Shown: piece after piece, positions 9,212 through 17,767 of the stretch
How the letters are laid out: each line of letters starts with the position of its first letter
Numbering within the stretch: the first letter of the stretch is position 1
Source of the DNA: Mycobacterium asiaticum
GTDB taxonomy: Bacteria; Actinomycetota; Actinomycetes; Mycobacteriales; Mycobacteriaceae
DNA length: 64,000 bases
NCBI RefSeq assembly: GCF_001673365.1
Contig: NZ_LZLS01000184.1
Location: 62,001 to 126,000, forward strand
Direction: 5' to 3'
Program-made: the position numbers and the translations under genes
The notes under the pieces: generated by a model
What the model saw: only the letters and a program-made list of their open reading frames with translations
What the model was told of the DNA's origin: nothing
Databases searched by the model: none

Positions 9212-10716
9212 ACGCACATGACGTCGACGTCATCGTCGTCGGCGCTGGGCCCACCGGCCTCACCGCGGCAGGCGATCTGGCGCGGGCCGGTAGGTCGGTC
9301 GTCGTCTTGGAACGTTGGCCCGCGCCGAACCCGGCGAGCCGGGCGTTTGCCACCATGGCCCGCACTCTCGAGGTCCTCGACGCTCGGGGACTTGCCGAGG
9401 ACCTGTTGGCGCAGGCACATCGGGCGCCCGCCGTCACGATCTTCGGCGGAGCGCGCATCGACCTCACCCATCTCGACTCGCCCTATCGGTTCGTGATGGT
9501 GACACCGCAGACCAATGTCGATGCGGCGCTGCGCGGCTACGCCGTCGCGCAAGGGGCAGACATTCGGCGCGGCGTCGAAGTGACCGGCATCGAACAGGAT
9601 TCCGACGGGGTCAACGTGATCACCGACGGCGCACAGCCGTTGCGCGCGCGGTATGTGATCGGCGCTGACGGGGCGCACAGCACGATCCGCGCTCTGGTGG
9701 GCGCGGACTTCCCAGGCAAGACCATCCTGTCCTCGATCGTGTTGGCCGATGTAAAGCTGGCACACGCACCGGCGGGCGACACCCTGAAGGTTGGCAGTAC
9801 CCGAAACTCGTTCGCGTTCCTGGCTCCCTATCAGCGTCGCGACGCCGAGGGCTCGTGGTATCGCGCCATGACGTGGGACCGTGGCTACCAGGTGCCCGAC
9901 GACCAAGCCGTCAGCGACGACGAGATCATCGCCATCCTCGGCCAGGCCATGGATGCTGACCTGGCCGTGTCGGAAGTGCAATGGAAGTCCCGATTCCATT
10001 GCGAGGAAAGGCAAGTCACGCGCTACCGGCACGGGCGGGTTTTCCTGGCCGGCGATGCCGCGCACGTCCACTCACCGATGGGCGGACAAGGGATGAACAC
10101 CGGTATCCAGGATGCGGCGAACCTGGCGTGGAAGCTTGACGCCGTCCTGGGCGGGGCGAATGACGCCGTGCTCGACACCTACCACGACGAGCGGTATCCG
10201 ATCGCCCGGCGCGTGTTGTTCCAGTCCGGCATGTTGGCCCGGGGTGTCACGCTCCACCCACGTGTCGCACGGGTGCTGCGAAATTTGTTGGTGCCCAGGC
10301 TACTTCGTGTGCCCCGGTTTCGCGATGCGGTGGCCGGGAGCTTCGCGGGAACGACGTTGCGTTACGGTCGTCGCCGCGGCGAGCACCCGTTGGTGGGTTC
10401 TCGTGCGACGCAGATCCCGTTGACGCAGGACCGGCTCACCGACGTGCAACGCGTGACGCCCGGCTTCGTGCTGGTTCGCGAACACCGAGCCGCCGCGATC
10501 GACGCGCTTGACCTGCACCAAGCCCAACGTTCCGATGCCGGTCCGGCCGTGCTGGTACGACCCGACGGCTACGTGGCGTGGGCGGGCGATTCGGCGGATC
10601 GGTCCGGGTGGGCCGCGGCGCTGGCCAAGTGGACCGGGCCGATGCGGATCGACGCGGTGCCCACTAGCCGTCCCCCTAATTCTCTGGGCTCGGTGGGAAC
10701 GCCGCTCGCGCCGTGA
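9208..10716 (+). CDS. FAD-dependent aromatic-type hydroxylase (PheA/TfdB-like)
   Basis: This 502-residue class A flavin monooxygenase has the FAD motif GAGPTGL near the N-terminus, a DG-type motif YVIGADGAHS, and the GD motif VFLAGDAAHVHSPMGGQGMNTG. It also has the extended C-terminal domain seen in phenol and polyketide hydroxylases. Such enzymes hydroxylate aromatic or polycyclic substrates with NAD(P)H and oxygen. It is coupled to the hypothetical gene by an ATGA overlap. Its 3' end overlaps the convergent ferredoxin reductase gene by 41 bp. Confidence 0.88.
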   Translation: MNAHDVDVIVVGAGPTGLTAAGDLARAGRSVVVLERWPAPNPASRAFATMARTLEVLDARGLAEDLLAQAHRAPAVTIFGGARIDLTHLDSPYRFVMVTPQTNVDAALRGYAVAQGADIRRGVEVTGIEQDSDGVNVITDGAQPLRARYVIGADGAHSTIRALVGADFPGKTILSSIVLADVKLAHAPAGDTLKVGSTRNSFAFLAPYQRRDAEGSWYRAMTWDRGYQVPDDQAVSDDEIIAILGQAMDADLAVSEVQWKSRFHCEERQVTRYRHGRVFLAGDAAHVHSPMGGQGMNTGIQDAANLAWKLDAVLGGANDAVLDTYHDERYPIARRVLFQSGMLARGVTLHPRVARVLRNLLVPRLLRVPRFRDAVAGSFAGTTLRYGRRRGEHPLVGSRATQIPLTQDRLTDVQRVTPGFVLVREHRAAAIDALDLHQAQRSDAGPAVLVRPDGYVAWAGDSADRSGWAAALAKWTGPMRIDAVPTSRPPNSLGSVGTPLAP

Positions 10717-11878
10717 TGGCGTCACGGTAGGCATGCACTCGCCCGGCCACCGTCCCCAGCACCGCAATTGTCTGGCCGCGACATCCATATGCGGCGACAA
10801 ACTCCCACGTGTCCGGGTCGCCTTCGACGATTTCGAACGCGTCGTAATCTGTTGGCACACCGAGCATCTGAACCTTGACATCATACTGGTCAGACCAGAA
10901 GTACGGCGCCTCGTCATAGGCTTGCACACGCTCGGGGCCAGCCAACAGCGTTCGAGCCGCGACCGCTCCTTGGCGGGCTGCGTGGTCCCAGTGTTCGATA
11001 CGCAGGTGTCGCTCGTAGAGCGGATGCCACCAGGACGCAACGTCACCGGCTGCGACGACATTGGTGCCACCTTCCACCGCACCGGTCGCATCGCACACCA
11101 CCCCGTCATCGACACGCAACCCCGAGCCGTCAAGCCAGTCCGTGACCGGAGTGACGCCCAATCCGACGACGACGAGATCGGCCGGCAGTTGCGAGCCGTC
11201 GCTCAAACGGACGGCTTCAACCCGCCCATTTCCAACGAATTCGTCAACGCTCACACCCACGCGCAGATCCACCCCGTGCTGGCGGTGCAGATCGGCCCAG
11301 TTCGATGCCAGCTGCTCGCCCAGCGCGGCCTGCAACGGGTTGGCAGCCTGCTCGACCAACACGACATCGAGTCCGATCTCCCGGCAGGTCGCTGCGACCT
11401 CGGCGCCGATGAATCCGCCACCGACGATGACGACGCGTGGACGCGCGTCGAGCCGCTCCCGGATGGCCAGGCAGTCGTCGACCGTGCGAAGCAACATCAC
11501 CCCATCGGGTACGGGTCCGTTCGGCCATTCGCGTGGGCTCGCACCGCTGGCGATCACCAAACCGTCGAAAGGCAAAGCGAATTCATCGGCGCCGTCGCGA
11601 ACTTGGACGGTCCGCGAGGACATGTCCAGTGCGAGCGCCGACGCGCCGCGCAAGACCCGGGCCTCCATGTCGAACTGCGCCGCCATGTCGATTCCAGCGC
11701 GATGGACTTTCCCGCTGAGCAGCTTCTTGGACAGCGGCGGACGGTGATACGGCGAATGGCGTTCGGCGCCCACGACAGTGAGCTCGCCATCAAAGCCGTC
11801 CTGCCGCAACGTCTCGGCAGCCCTGGTCCCGGCAACGCCCGCGCCGACGACGACCACCTGCTTCAGGTCGGTGGGCAT
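10676..11878 (-). CDS. NAD(P)H-dependent ferredoxin reductase (FAD)
   Basis: This 400-residue flavoprotein resembles rhodocoxin and putidaredoxin reductases. It has the FAD motif GAGVAGTRAAETLR, a second GGGFIGAEVA motif for NAD(P)H, and a late VAAGDVA motif. It should pass electrons from NAD(P)H to the small ferredoxin encoded 3 bp upstream. No P450 gene is adjacent; the other partner in the operon is a PF10118 protein. Confidence 0.9.
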   Translation of the reverse strand: MPTDLKQVVVVGAGVAGTRAAETLRQDGFDGELTVVGAERHSPYHRPPLSKKLLSGKVHRAGIDMAAQFDMEARVLRGASALALDMSSRTVQVRDGADEFALPFDGLVIASGASPREWPNGPVPDGVMLLRTVDDCLAIRERLDARPRVVIVGGGFIGAEVAATCREIGLDVVLVEQAANPLQAALGEQLASNWADLHRQHGVDLRVGVSVDEFVGNGRVEAVRLSDGSQLPADLVVVGLGVTPVTDWLDGSGLRVDDGVVCDATGAVEGGTNVVAAGDVASWWHPLYERHLRIEHWDHAARQGAVAARTLLAGPERVQAYDEAPYFWSDQYDVKVQMLGVPTDYDAFEIVEGDPDTWEFVAAYGCRGQTIAVLGTVAGRVHAYRDAITARAAFPPSPEN

Positions 11879-11881
11879 CGG

Positions 11882-12070
11882 TCAGTCCCGCACGGTGATT
11901 GCCTGGGTGGGACAGGAGACCTCTGCGCCCTTCAATTGTTGACGCAGTTCGCCGGGGGGCTCGTCCTGCAGCACGTGCAACCCGTCTTCTTTCACCTCAA
12001 ATACTTCGTGGCAGATGCTCATACACACGCCATTTCCATCGCAGGTGTCCAGATCTACGGTTACCTTCAT
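11882..12070 (-). CDS. [3Fe-4S]-type ferredoxin
   Basis: This 62-residue ferredoxin has the layout of P450-type mycobacterial ferredoxins: Cys10-x2-Asn13-x2-Cys16 and Cys53-Pro54, with Asn13 where a fourth cysteine would be in a [4Fe-4S] protein. There is an additional Cys20. It should carry single electrons from the adjacent reductase to an oxygenase. Its ATG overlaps the stop of the PF10118 gene (ATGA), so the three proteins are co-made. Confidence 0.9.
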   Translation of the reverse strand: MKVTVDLDTCDGNGVCMSICHEVFEVKEDGLHVLQDEPPGELRQQLKGAEVSCPTQAITVRD

Positions 12071-12984
12071 CGCGCTACGGCCTTGTCTGCCTGGGCACGC
12101 GCGCGCTCATGGGCGGCTTTGGCCACGGGTGAATAGTTCAGGTAGTCGACCGCCATCTGCGTGTCCGCCTCTGGACCGGGGTGATGGCTCGGCCGCATAT
12201 ATCGCGCCGGCGACGTCACCAGCAGCTTCCACGGGCCGGGCAGTCGGTACTGCCGCGCCGCGCGCAGCCAGTCGCGGAAACGCCACTTCTCGTCGATAGT
12301 CGGGTCGTTGTTCATCAGGTACCTGGCGCCCGCGACCCACCACCCGATGAACAGCGGGGCGGTCATCAGCATGGAGAACGCCCTGATGCAGTAATTTCCC
12401 GACACGTGCTGGTAGACGTCGAAGACCAGCGAACGATGCTCGACTTCCTCCGCCCCGTGCCACCGCAGCAGGTCGAGCATCATCGGGTCGGCCCCCGCGT
12501 AATCCAGACCGCGGTTGGTCAGCACCCATTCGCCCAACATCGCGGTGAAATGCTCCAGCGCAGCCACATCGGCCAGTCGACGGTACAACCACCAGCGCCG
12601 CAACGCCGGCGGAAAGAATTTCGGGGGGTCGCCGAGACTTATCGACAACGTCTTCCCAAGCCGATCGGTGTAGGCCTTGGTGTCGATGCCCTGTTCGGCA
12701 AGGTGTTCCAGCACCACTTGGTGTGCCCAGGCGTGCCAGGACTCCTGCTGGATGAACGGCTTGATCGCCGCCTCCAACTCGGGGTCATCGACAAGCGACG
12801 ATGCCTCCAAGACGGCTTTGATGAAGTGCCGCTCCCCCTCGGGCAGCAGCAGATGCAGGACGTTGATCATGTGTGTCGAGAACGGGTCGTCGGGCACCCA
12901 GTGCAGCGGCGTGTCCGACCAGTCAAAGCGGACCATCCGGCGATATCTCGGGTGCCCATCGTGGTGAAGTTCGACCTGCGGCAT
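12067..12984 (-). CDS. PF10118 'metal-dependent hydrolase' family protein (ferritin-like di-metal)
   Basis: This 305-residue protein of the PF10118 family starts at ATG 12984, just after a good ribosome site (GGAAGGGG). It holds two ExxH motifs, ESWH and EVEH (in GAEEVEHRSL), plus further Glu/His in helices (GERHF, ALEHFTAMLGEW), the pattern of a four-helix di-metal site. The family is annotated as a predicted hydrolase. Its coupling to a ferredoxin and reductase suggests a redox enzyme such as a di-iron oxygenase instead. That is inference; the family assignment is good. Confidence 0.8.
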   Translation of the reverse strand: MPQVELHHDGHPRYRRMVRFDWSDTPLHWVPDDPFSTHMINVLHLLLPEGERHFIKAVLEASSLVDDPELEAAIKPFIQQESWHAWAHQVVLEHLAEQGIDTKAYTDRLGKTLSISLGDPPKFFPPALRRWWLYRRLADVAALEHFTAMLGEWVLTNRGLDYAGADPMMLDLLRWHGAEEVEHRSLVFDVYQHVSGNYCIRAFSMLMTAPLFIGWWVAGARYLMNNDPTIDEKWRFRDWLRAARQYRLPGPWKLLVTSPARYMRPSHHPGPEADTQMAVDYLNYSPVAKAAHERARAQADKAVAR

Positions 12985-13034
12985 AAATCCCCTTCCACGC
13001 GAGGGGGAGCACGGGTTGCAGCGCGCCACCCCGC

Positions 13035-13046
13035 GAACAACTGTTC
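13035..13046. promoter_or_regulatory. candidate TetR operator of the PF10118 operon
   Basis: GAACAACTGTTC is a 12-bp dyad 50 bp upstream of the PF10118 start. Its core AACAACTGTT is identical to the core of the TetR operator at 8728. This suggests the regulator encoded at 8154-8714 controls both convergent operons. Confidence 0.45.
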
Positions 13047-13148
13047 ACTCATGGCTGTACCCACCCAGTCGGCGGAGTAACGTATCGGCGCCACCGGATT
13101 CCTGGGTATCTCCTGTCAGCGCGACGTACCCACCGGCACAATGGCCGG

Positions 13149-14366
13149 GTGACCACCGACATCCGCGTGCTCGACAGCGAGGACCACCTGATCGCGGCGG
13201 CCAACGTGTTCCGAACTTCCATGATCGGATTCCCACCGCTATCCAACCTGCAGCCAGGCCAGATCAAAACGCTGCTGGAACCTGGCCGCACCATCGGGGC
13301 ATTCGTCGGCGATCAGTTGGTTGGGACGGCGGATGCCGTCACGACCGGTCTGACACTTCCCGGCGGATCGACCGTCGGCCACGCCGCGGTCACGCATATC
13401 GGGGTGCTGCCGTCGTTCACCCGCCAAGGTGTGGCCACCGAACTGGTTCGGCACCAATTGCATGACATCGCCGCCCGCGGCGAGGCGGTCGCTACGCTGC
13501 GCGCGTCCGAGGCCACGATCTACGGGCGCTTCGGATACGGGGTGGCGAGTTGCACGCAGAGCGTCGAGGTGCAGACGGCGCGCGCGGCACTGCGTCCCGG
13601 CGTCGGGACCGGCGGGCCGGTGCGCCTGATCGACCCGGCGGATGCCTGGGAAGCGTTGCCACGCATCTATTCCGAGCACCGACCGACACGGCCGGGAACC
13701 GTCGACCGGGCGCCGGTGTGGTGGCGTGCACTGCGGCTGCGCAGCGAATTAGCGCCCGGCCCTTCCTATATCGCGGTGCACGGAGCACCGGGATCGGAGT
13801 CGGGATTCGCCCGGTACCGTCCGGTCGACACCGAGAAGTGGTTCATCAGCGACCAGCGGACCATCGTGGTCGAGGATCTCTTCGCACCGACCATGGACGC
13901 CTATCTAGGACTGCTGCGTTTCCTGTTCGGTCTGGATCTTATTGACCGCGTGATCTTTTGGATGTTGCCCGTCGACGATCCGTTACCCGTGCTGCTGCGC
14001 GATCGGCGGGCCGCGAAGGTTACCGCCGTCTACGACGAGACCTGGCTTCGCGTCGTCGACGTCGCAGAGGCATTGTCCGCGCGCAGCTACGCCGCAGTCG
14101 GTTCCGTCGTGATCGGTGTCGAAGACCCATTGCTGCAACGGAATTCGGCCGTCTTTGCCATCGCCGGTGACGGGGCCGAACCCACGGACCGAAACCCCGA
14201 TATACACGTCGACATCGAAGGGCTCGGTGCCGTACTGCTCGGCGGTACGACGTGGCGCAGTCTTGCGGTCGCCGGACTCGCACGGGCGGACGATCCGTCG
14301 GCACTGCTCACCGCGGACCGCCTTTTCGCGGTACCGCATGCCCCCTACGCGGGCTTCTACTTCTAG
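13149..14366 (+). CDS. Eis-type GNAT N-acetyltransferase
   Basis: This 405-residue protein matches the Eis family in length and layout: an N-terminal GNAT domain with an acetyl-CoA loop region (THIGVLPSFTRQGVATELV), the ASEATIYGRFGYG segment, a second GNAT-like domain, an SCP2-like C-terminal domain, and a C-terminal Phe (ending GFYF) whose carboxylate is catalytic in Eis. Eis enzymes acetylate amines, including aminoglycosides; the physiological substrate is unclear. The GTG start has little room for a ribosome site, so translation may be leaderless. It is followed 2 bp later by an FAD oxidoreductase. Confidence 0.82.
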   Translation: MTTDIRVLDSEDHLIAAANVFRTSMIGFPPLSNLQPGQIKTLLEPGRTIGAFVGDQLVGTADAVTTGLTLPGGSTVGHAAVTHIGVLPSFTRQGVATELVRHQLHDIAARGEAVATLRASEATIYGRFGYGVASCTQSVEVQTARAALRPGVGTGGPVRLIDPADAWEALPRIYSEHRPTRPGTVDRAPVWWRALRLRSELAPGPSYIAVHGAPGSESGFARYRPVDTEKWFISDQRTIVVEDLFAPTMDAYLGLLRFLFGLDLIDRVIFWMLPVDDPLPVLLRDRRAAKVTAVYDETWLRVVDVAEALSARSYAAVGSVVIGVEDPLLQRNSAVFAIAGDGAEPTDRNPDIHVDIEGLGAVLLGGTTWRSLAVAGLARADDPSALLTADRLFAVPHAPYAGFYF

Positions 14367-14368
14367 CC

Positions 14369-15316
14369 GTGATCGTCGTCGTCGGCGCCGGTATCTGCGG
14401 GCTTGCGGCCGCCTACGAACTGTCCCGGCGCGGCGAACGTGTGTTGGTGGTCGAGCGGAATGAGCCCTTCGGCGAGCAGTCTGCGGGGCTGGCGCGGATC
14501 TTCCGGATTGCCCATCGCCGCCCGGAATTGTGTCGACTGGCGCTGCGCGCCCGCATCGGCTGGCAGCGCTGGGAATCGGAGTTCGGCGTCGGCCGGTTAC
14601 TTGGCTCCGAGGGTTTCATCGCCGCAGGTGCGATCGATGCCACCGCGGCGGCCATGCAGGACGCCGGTGCCGATTTCTGCGGGCTCGGCCGCCGCGACAT
14701 CAAGGCGCGCATCCCCTTCTTGGATGCGCCTTGGCAGACAGGCCTTTTCGACCCCCTGGGCGGCAGCTTGCGCATCCGTCGCGCGCTGACCGCCCTGGCG
14801 CAACGCGCCAAGGTTCGGCGGGCCGATGTGCTGTCGGTTACCGATGACGGCGCGGTCACGTTCGCGGACTCATCCTTGCTGCGGGCCGACCGGGTGCTGA
14901 TCTGCGCGGGAGTCCGGACGCAGACCCTGTTCGGTCCGATGGGCATCGAGTTCGGTCCGCACACCCGGTTCACCTATCAGGGTGACGATGCGACCGGCGC
15001 CGCTTGTTTGTCCGCGCCGGAGCGCTACGGGTTGCCGCTAGGCAGCACCGGCCGCTGGGCCTTCGGGCAGGAGGTCCCCGATCCTGCCGTGGTGCGCACA
15101 CTTTTCCCGACGCTGCGGCCGGTGGGTCAGGTGGATTGCGTCACGGCCCGTGCGTCCTGGCTAGACGACGGCGGCGACGGTTGGACGGCGCGCCGGCGCG
15201 GCCGCGTCGTGGCTTTCGTTGGCGCCAATCTGATGAAGTTCGGGCCGTTGCTCGGTGAGCTTCTCGCCGATTTCGTGCTCGGTGACGAACTGCCCGTTGA
15301 TCTGGCCATTAGCTGA
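14369..15316 (+). CDS. FAD-dependent oxidoreductase, DAO family
   Basis: This 315-residue protein has the N-terminal FAD motif GAGICGLAAAYELSRRGERVLVVE and the general shape of D-amino-acid/sarcosine oxidase-like enzymes, which oxidise C-N bonds of amines. I chose GTG 14369, 2 bp after the Eis-type gene stop; the longer frame is internal to that gene. The pairing with an acetyltransferase suggests shared amine metabolism, but this is only positional. It is slightly shorter than typical DAO enzymes. Confidence 0.78.
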   Translation: MIVVVGAGICGLAAAYELSRRGERVLVVERNEPFGEQSAGLARIFRIAHRRPELCRLALRARIGWQRWESEFGVGRLLGSEGFIAAGAIDATAAAMQDAGADFCGLGRRDIKARIPFLDAPWQTGLFDPLGGSLRIRRALTALAQRAKVRRADVLSVTDDGAVTFADSSLLRADRVLICAGVRTQTLFGPMGIEFGPHTRFTYQGDDATGAACLSAPERYGLPLGSTGRWAFGQEVPDPAVVRTLFPTLRPVGQVDCVTARASWLDDGGDGWTARRRGRVVAFVGANLMKFGPLLGELLADFVLGDELPVDLAIS

Positions 15317-15370
15317 TAGCGGCGGGCACCGTACCGGTGACGCTTACCACAGAGGCTGGAGCCCGCCTGG

Positions 15371-15390
15371 GTGAGTGAGTACTCTCTCAC
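15371..15390. promoter_or_regulatory. TetR operator (autoregulatory)
   Basis: A 20-bp dyad, GTGAGTGAGTACTCTCTCAC, ends 3 bp before the TetR ATG. Only one base pair breaks the symmetry. Its place at the start codon fits repression of the regulator and the acyl-CoA dehydrogenase downstream. Confidence 0.6.
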
Positions 15391-15393
15391 CAT

Positions 15394-16005
15394 ATGAGCG
15401 CTTCAGGACGCGACCGGCTATTGGCCGAGGCGCTGAAGCTGTTCGCGGCCAAGGGATACGCGGCGACGTCGGTGGCCGACATCCAACGCGCGGCCGGCCT
15501 GGCACCCGGCTCCGGCGCGCTCTACAAACACTTCGGCTCCAAACGCGAACTGTTGGAAGCGGCCGTCGCGCACCGGATCGACAGCATCGTCGCTGCGCGA
15601 GAACAATACGACGCCGGAGACCCCGGCGGCGTCGAGCACGCGGTGCGCACGGCGGGCCAACTGATCTGGAGCAACTTCAAACAGAGCGAGGACTTGCTCA
15701 AGGTCATGTTGCGCGAACCCGACGAACTCGGCGATCTCGACGAAAAGACCTGGCAAGTGATCACCGACAACGCCTATCAGCGGTTCGCGGACGAACTGAC
15801 CGCATCCAACCGATCGGGCCGAACCCAGATACCGGATCCCGAAGCCATTGCGGCCACCGCGATCGGCTCGCTGTCCTACGCCGCAACCCTGCAAGCGCTC
15901 ACCGGCCGTTTACCCGGCAACATCGACGAAGATCGCTACTTCCAGGCGTGGGTAGCCCAGACCGTCAGCGTCATTACGCACTACCGGACCCCCAAACCCA
16001 GTTAA
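15394..16005 (+). CDS. TetR-family transcriptional regulator
   Basis: This 203-residue regulator has a clear helix-turn-helix ([27 protein letters not shown]) and a divergent ligand-binding half. It starts 3 bp after a near-perfect 20-bp palindrome, so it probably represses itself. An acyl-CoA dehydrogenase gene follows after 26 bp in the same direction, so an acyl-CoA or fatty acid signal is likely. Confidence 0.92.
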   Translation: MSASGRDRLLAEALKLFAAKGYAATSVADIQRAAGLAPGSGALYKHFGSKRELLEAAVAHRIDSIVAAREQYDAGDPGGVEHAVRTAGQLIWSNFKQSEDLLKVMLREPDELGDLDEKTWQVITDNAYQRFADELTASNRSGRTQIPDPEAIAATAIGSLSYAATLQALTGRLPGNIDEDRYFQAWVAQTVSVITHYRTPKPS

Positions 16006-16031
16006 TTCCAACATATTTCAGGAGCGAGATC

Positions 16032-17243
16032 GTGACATTCTCCATGCAACTCAGCGACGACGTGATCGAGGTACGCGATTGGGTACACAAGTTCGCGGCC
16101 GACGTGATCCGGCCGGCCGCGGCCGAATGGGACGAGCGGGAGGAAACCCCGTGGCCGGTGATCCAGGAGGCAGCAAAAGTAGGCCTGTACTCCCCCGACT
16201 TTTTCGCACAGCAGGCCGCCGAAGCGACCGGGCTCGGCATGCTCACCGCCTTCGAAGAGATGTTCTGGGGTGACGCCGGTATCGCCCTGTCGATCATGGG
16301 CACGGGTCTGGCCGCGGCGGCGTTGGCGGGCAATGGAACTCCCGAGCAACTCGGGCAGTGGCTACCCGAGATGTTCGGTACCGCCGAGGAACCCAAGCTC
16401 GGCGCATTCTGTTCGTCGGAGCCCGACGCAGGTTCCGATGTGGGTGGGATCCGGACCCGGGCCCGCTATGACGAGGCCAGCAACGAGTGGGTGCTCAACG
16501 GCACGAAGACCTGGGCCACCAATGGCGGTATTGCCAACGTGCACATCGTCGTCGCCTCGGTCTACCCCGAACTCGGGACGCGGGGGCAGGCCAGCTTCGT
16601 TATCGGTCCGGACACCAAAGGCCTTGCGCAGGGCCAGAAGTTCAAGAAGCACGGCATCCGCGCGTCGCACACCGCCGAAGTGGTGCTCGACAATGTGCGG
16701 CTGCCCGAGGACGCGATACTCGGTGGGCGGGAGAAGTTCGAAACAAGGATTGCCCGGGTCAAGTCCGGCGCGTCTGCGGGCGGCCAAGCCGCGATGCGGA
16801 CCTTCGAACGCACCCGGCCCACCGTCGGCGCGATGGCCGTCGGCGTAGCCCGCGCCGCGTATGAGTACGCGCTCGACTACGCCTGCCAACGTGAACAATT
16901 CGGTCGCAAGATCGGTGAGTTCCAGGCTGTGGCGTTCAAGCTGGCGGACATGAAGAGCCGCATCGACGCGGCTCGACTGCTGGTGTGGCGGGCGGGGTGG
17001 ATGGCTCGCAACAACCAGAATTTCGAGTCCGCGGAAGGCTCGATGGCGAAACTGGTCGCCAGCGAGACCGCTGTCTACGTCACCGACGAGGCCATCCAAA
17101 TCCTGGGCGGCAATGGCTACACGCGCGACTATCCCGTGGAGCGGATGCACCGGGACGCGAAGATCTTCACCATCTTCGAGGGCACCAGTGAGATTCAGCG
17201 CCTGGTGATTTCGCGGGCACTGACCGGGCTCGCGATCCGCTAG
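16032..17243 (+). CDS. acyl-CoA dehydrogenase (FadE family)
   Basis: This 403-residue flavoenzyme oxidises acyl-CoA thioesters to enoyl-CoAs. It carries [10 protein letters not shown] in the FAD domain, [29 protein letters not shown] and the C-terminal segment [10 protein letters not shown], in which Glu is the expected catalytic base. GTG 16032 lies 7 nt after AGGAG; the frame extends upstream through the TetR gene but that part is not coding. It is probably co-transcribed with TetR. Confidence 0.92.
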   Translation: MTFSMQLSDDVIEVRDWVHKFAADVIRPAAAEWDEREETPWPVIQEAAKVGLYSPDFFAQQAAEATGLGMLTAFEEMFWGDAGIALSIMGTGLAAAALAGNGTPEQLGQWLPEMFGTAEEPKLGAFCSSEPDAGSDVGGIRTRARYDEASNEWVLNGTKTWATNGGIANVHIVVASVYPELGTRGQASFVIGPDTKGLAQGQKFKKHGIRASHTAEVVLDNVRLPEDAILGGREKFETRIARVKSGASAGGQAAMRTFERTRPTVGAMAVGVARAAYEYALDYACQREQFGRKIGEFQAVAFKLADMKSRIDAARLLVWRAGWMARNNQNFESAEGSMAKLVASETAVYVTDEAIQILGGNGYTRDYPVERMHRDAKIFTIFEGTSEIQRLVISRALTGLAIR

Positions 17244-17267
17244 GCCGCGCCTGCCTGCTCCCCTCGG

Positions 17268-17325
17268 CGAGCAGACAGAGAATCGCACTCTGATTGGCCA
17301 ATACGTGCGATTCTCTGTCTGCTCG
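17268..17325. terminator. 21-bp perfect stem hairpin (terminator- or attenuator-like)
   Basis: Arms at 17268-17288 and 17305-17325 are perfectly complementary over 21 bp (left arm begins CGAGCAGACAGAG and ends AATCGCAC). The 16-nt loop contains its own palindrome ATTGGCCAAT (17293-17302). It follows the acyl-CoA dehydrogenase stop by 24 bp and ends 5 bp before the next ribosome site. I recall similar stems as recurrent terminator-like elements in mycobacteria, but cannot confirm that here. There is no clear U-tract. Confidence 0.7.
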
Positions 17326-17344
17326 GCGTGGGAGGATGTGCCCC

Positions 17345-17767
17345 ATGCCAGTGCTTGCGCTCTCTGAAACAGACGACGACACGGTCGTGGGCTCGGTCGC
17401 CACCATCGACAGCGTCGCGGTGGCCGGGTCCGCGACCACCGCGGGCAGCGTCGCGGTCGCCGGTTCGGTTGCCACAGCCGGCAGCGTCGCGGTCGCCGGC
17501 TCAGCCGCCACCGCAGGCAGTGTCGCGATCGCCGGCTCGGCGGCCACCGCAGGCAGTGTCGGAGTGATCGCGAGTCTGCTCACCGTGGTGTGTATCGCGG
17601 TTCGGGAATGCGTGGCATGCCTGGCATGCATTGCCTGCACCCAGTGCGTCGGCTGCATCGCGTGTGTGCGTTGCACCGACTGCATCGGCTGCATCGGTTG
17701 CGTGAACTGCTCTGGCTTACGAAACGCCCGGGGTGCCAGGAACATTCACCTCAAGCCCGTCGAGTGA
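17345..17767 (+). CDS. hexad-repeat / Cys-triplet repeat protein of unknown function
   Basis: This 140-residue protein has two low-complexity parts in one register. From Ser17 to about residue 76 the unit is six residues (SVAVAG, SVATAG, SAATAG). From Cys89 to Cys122 there is a cysteine every third residue (12 in a row), and Cys83 and Cys89 fall exactly on the Ser positions of the hexads. Such periodicity suggests a beta-solenoid, perhaps with a metal- or disulfide-stabilised Cys face. There is no signal peptide. ATG 17345 lies 8 nt after GGAGGA; ATG 17336 is possible. The stop overlaps the DUF998 start (GTGA). Function is unknown. Confidence 0.8.
   Translation: MPVLALSETDDDTVVGSVATIDSVAVAGSATTAGSVAVAGSVATAGSVAVAGSAATAGSVAIAGSAATAGSVGVIASLLTVVCIAVRECVACLACIACTQCVGCIACVRCTDCIGCIGCVNCSGLRNARGARNIHLKPVE
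17411..17554 (+). repeat. four tandem 36-bp coding repeats
   Basis: Four imperfect 36-bp units encode SVAVAG-SxxTAG pairs (residues 23-70 of the repeat protein). Base differences are mostly synonymous or A/V/I/T changes, which suggests selection on the protein repeat. The Cys-triplet part (17609-17710) follows with a 9-bp period. Confidence 0.8.

Noticed and set aside
10508..12136. 542-codon plus-strand open frame across 10.5-12.1 kb.
   Set aside because: It is the antisense shadow of the ferredoxin reductase and ferredoxin, which have clear FAD, NAD and Cys motifs on the minus strand.
13149..14366. Naming the acetyltransferase as eis itself.
   Set aside because: Motifs match the Eis family, but the sequence differs much from M. 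tuberculosis Eis and the neighbours differ, so I did not give the symbol.
15375..16031. Upstream extension of the acyl-CoA dehydrogenase frame through the TetR gene.
   Set aside because: The extension has no dehydrogenase homology and overlaps a convincing TetR; GTG 16032 with AGGAG fits the family start.
17411..17710. Possible CRISPR-like or non-coding tandem repeat.
   Set aside because: Repeats are contiguous without spacers, keep a coding frame and vary mostly at synonymous or conservative positions.
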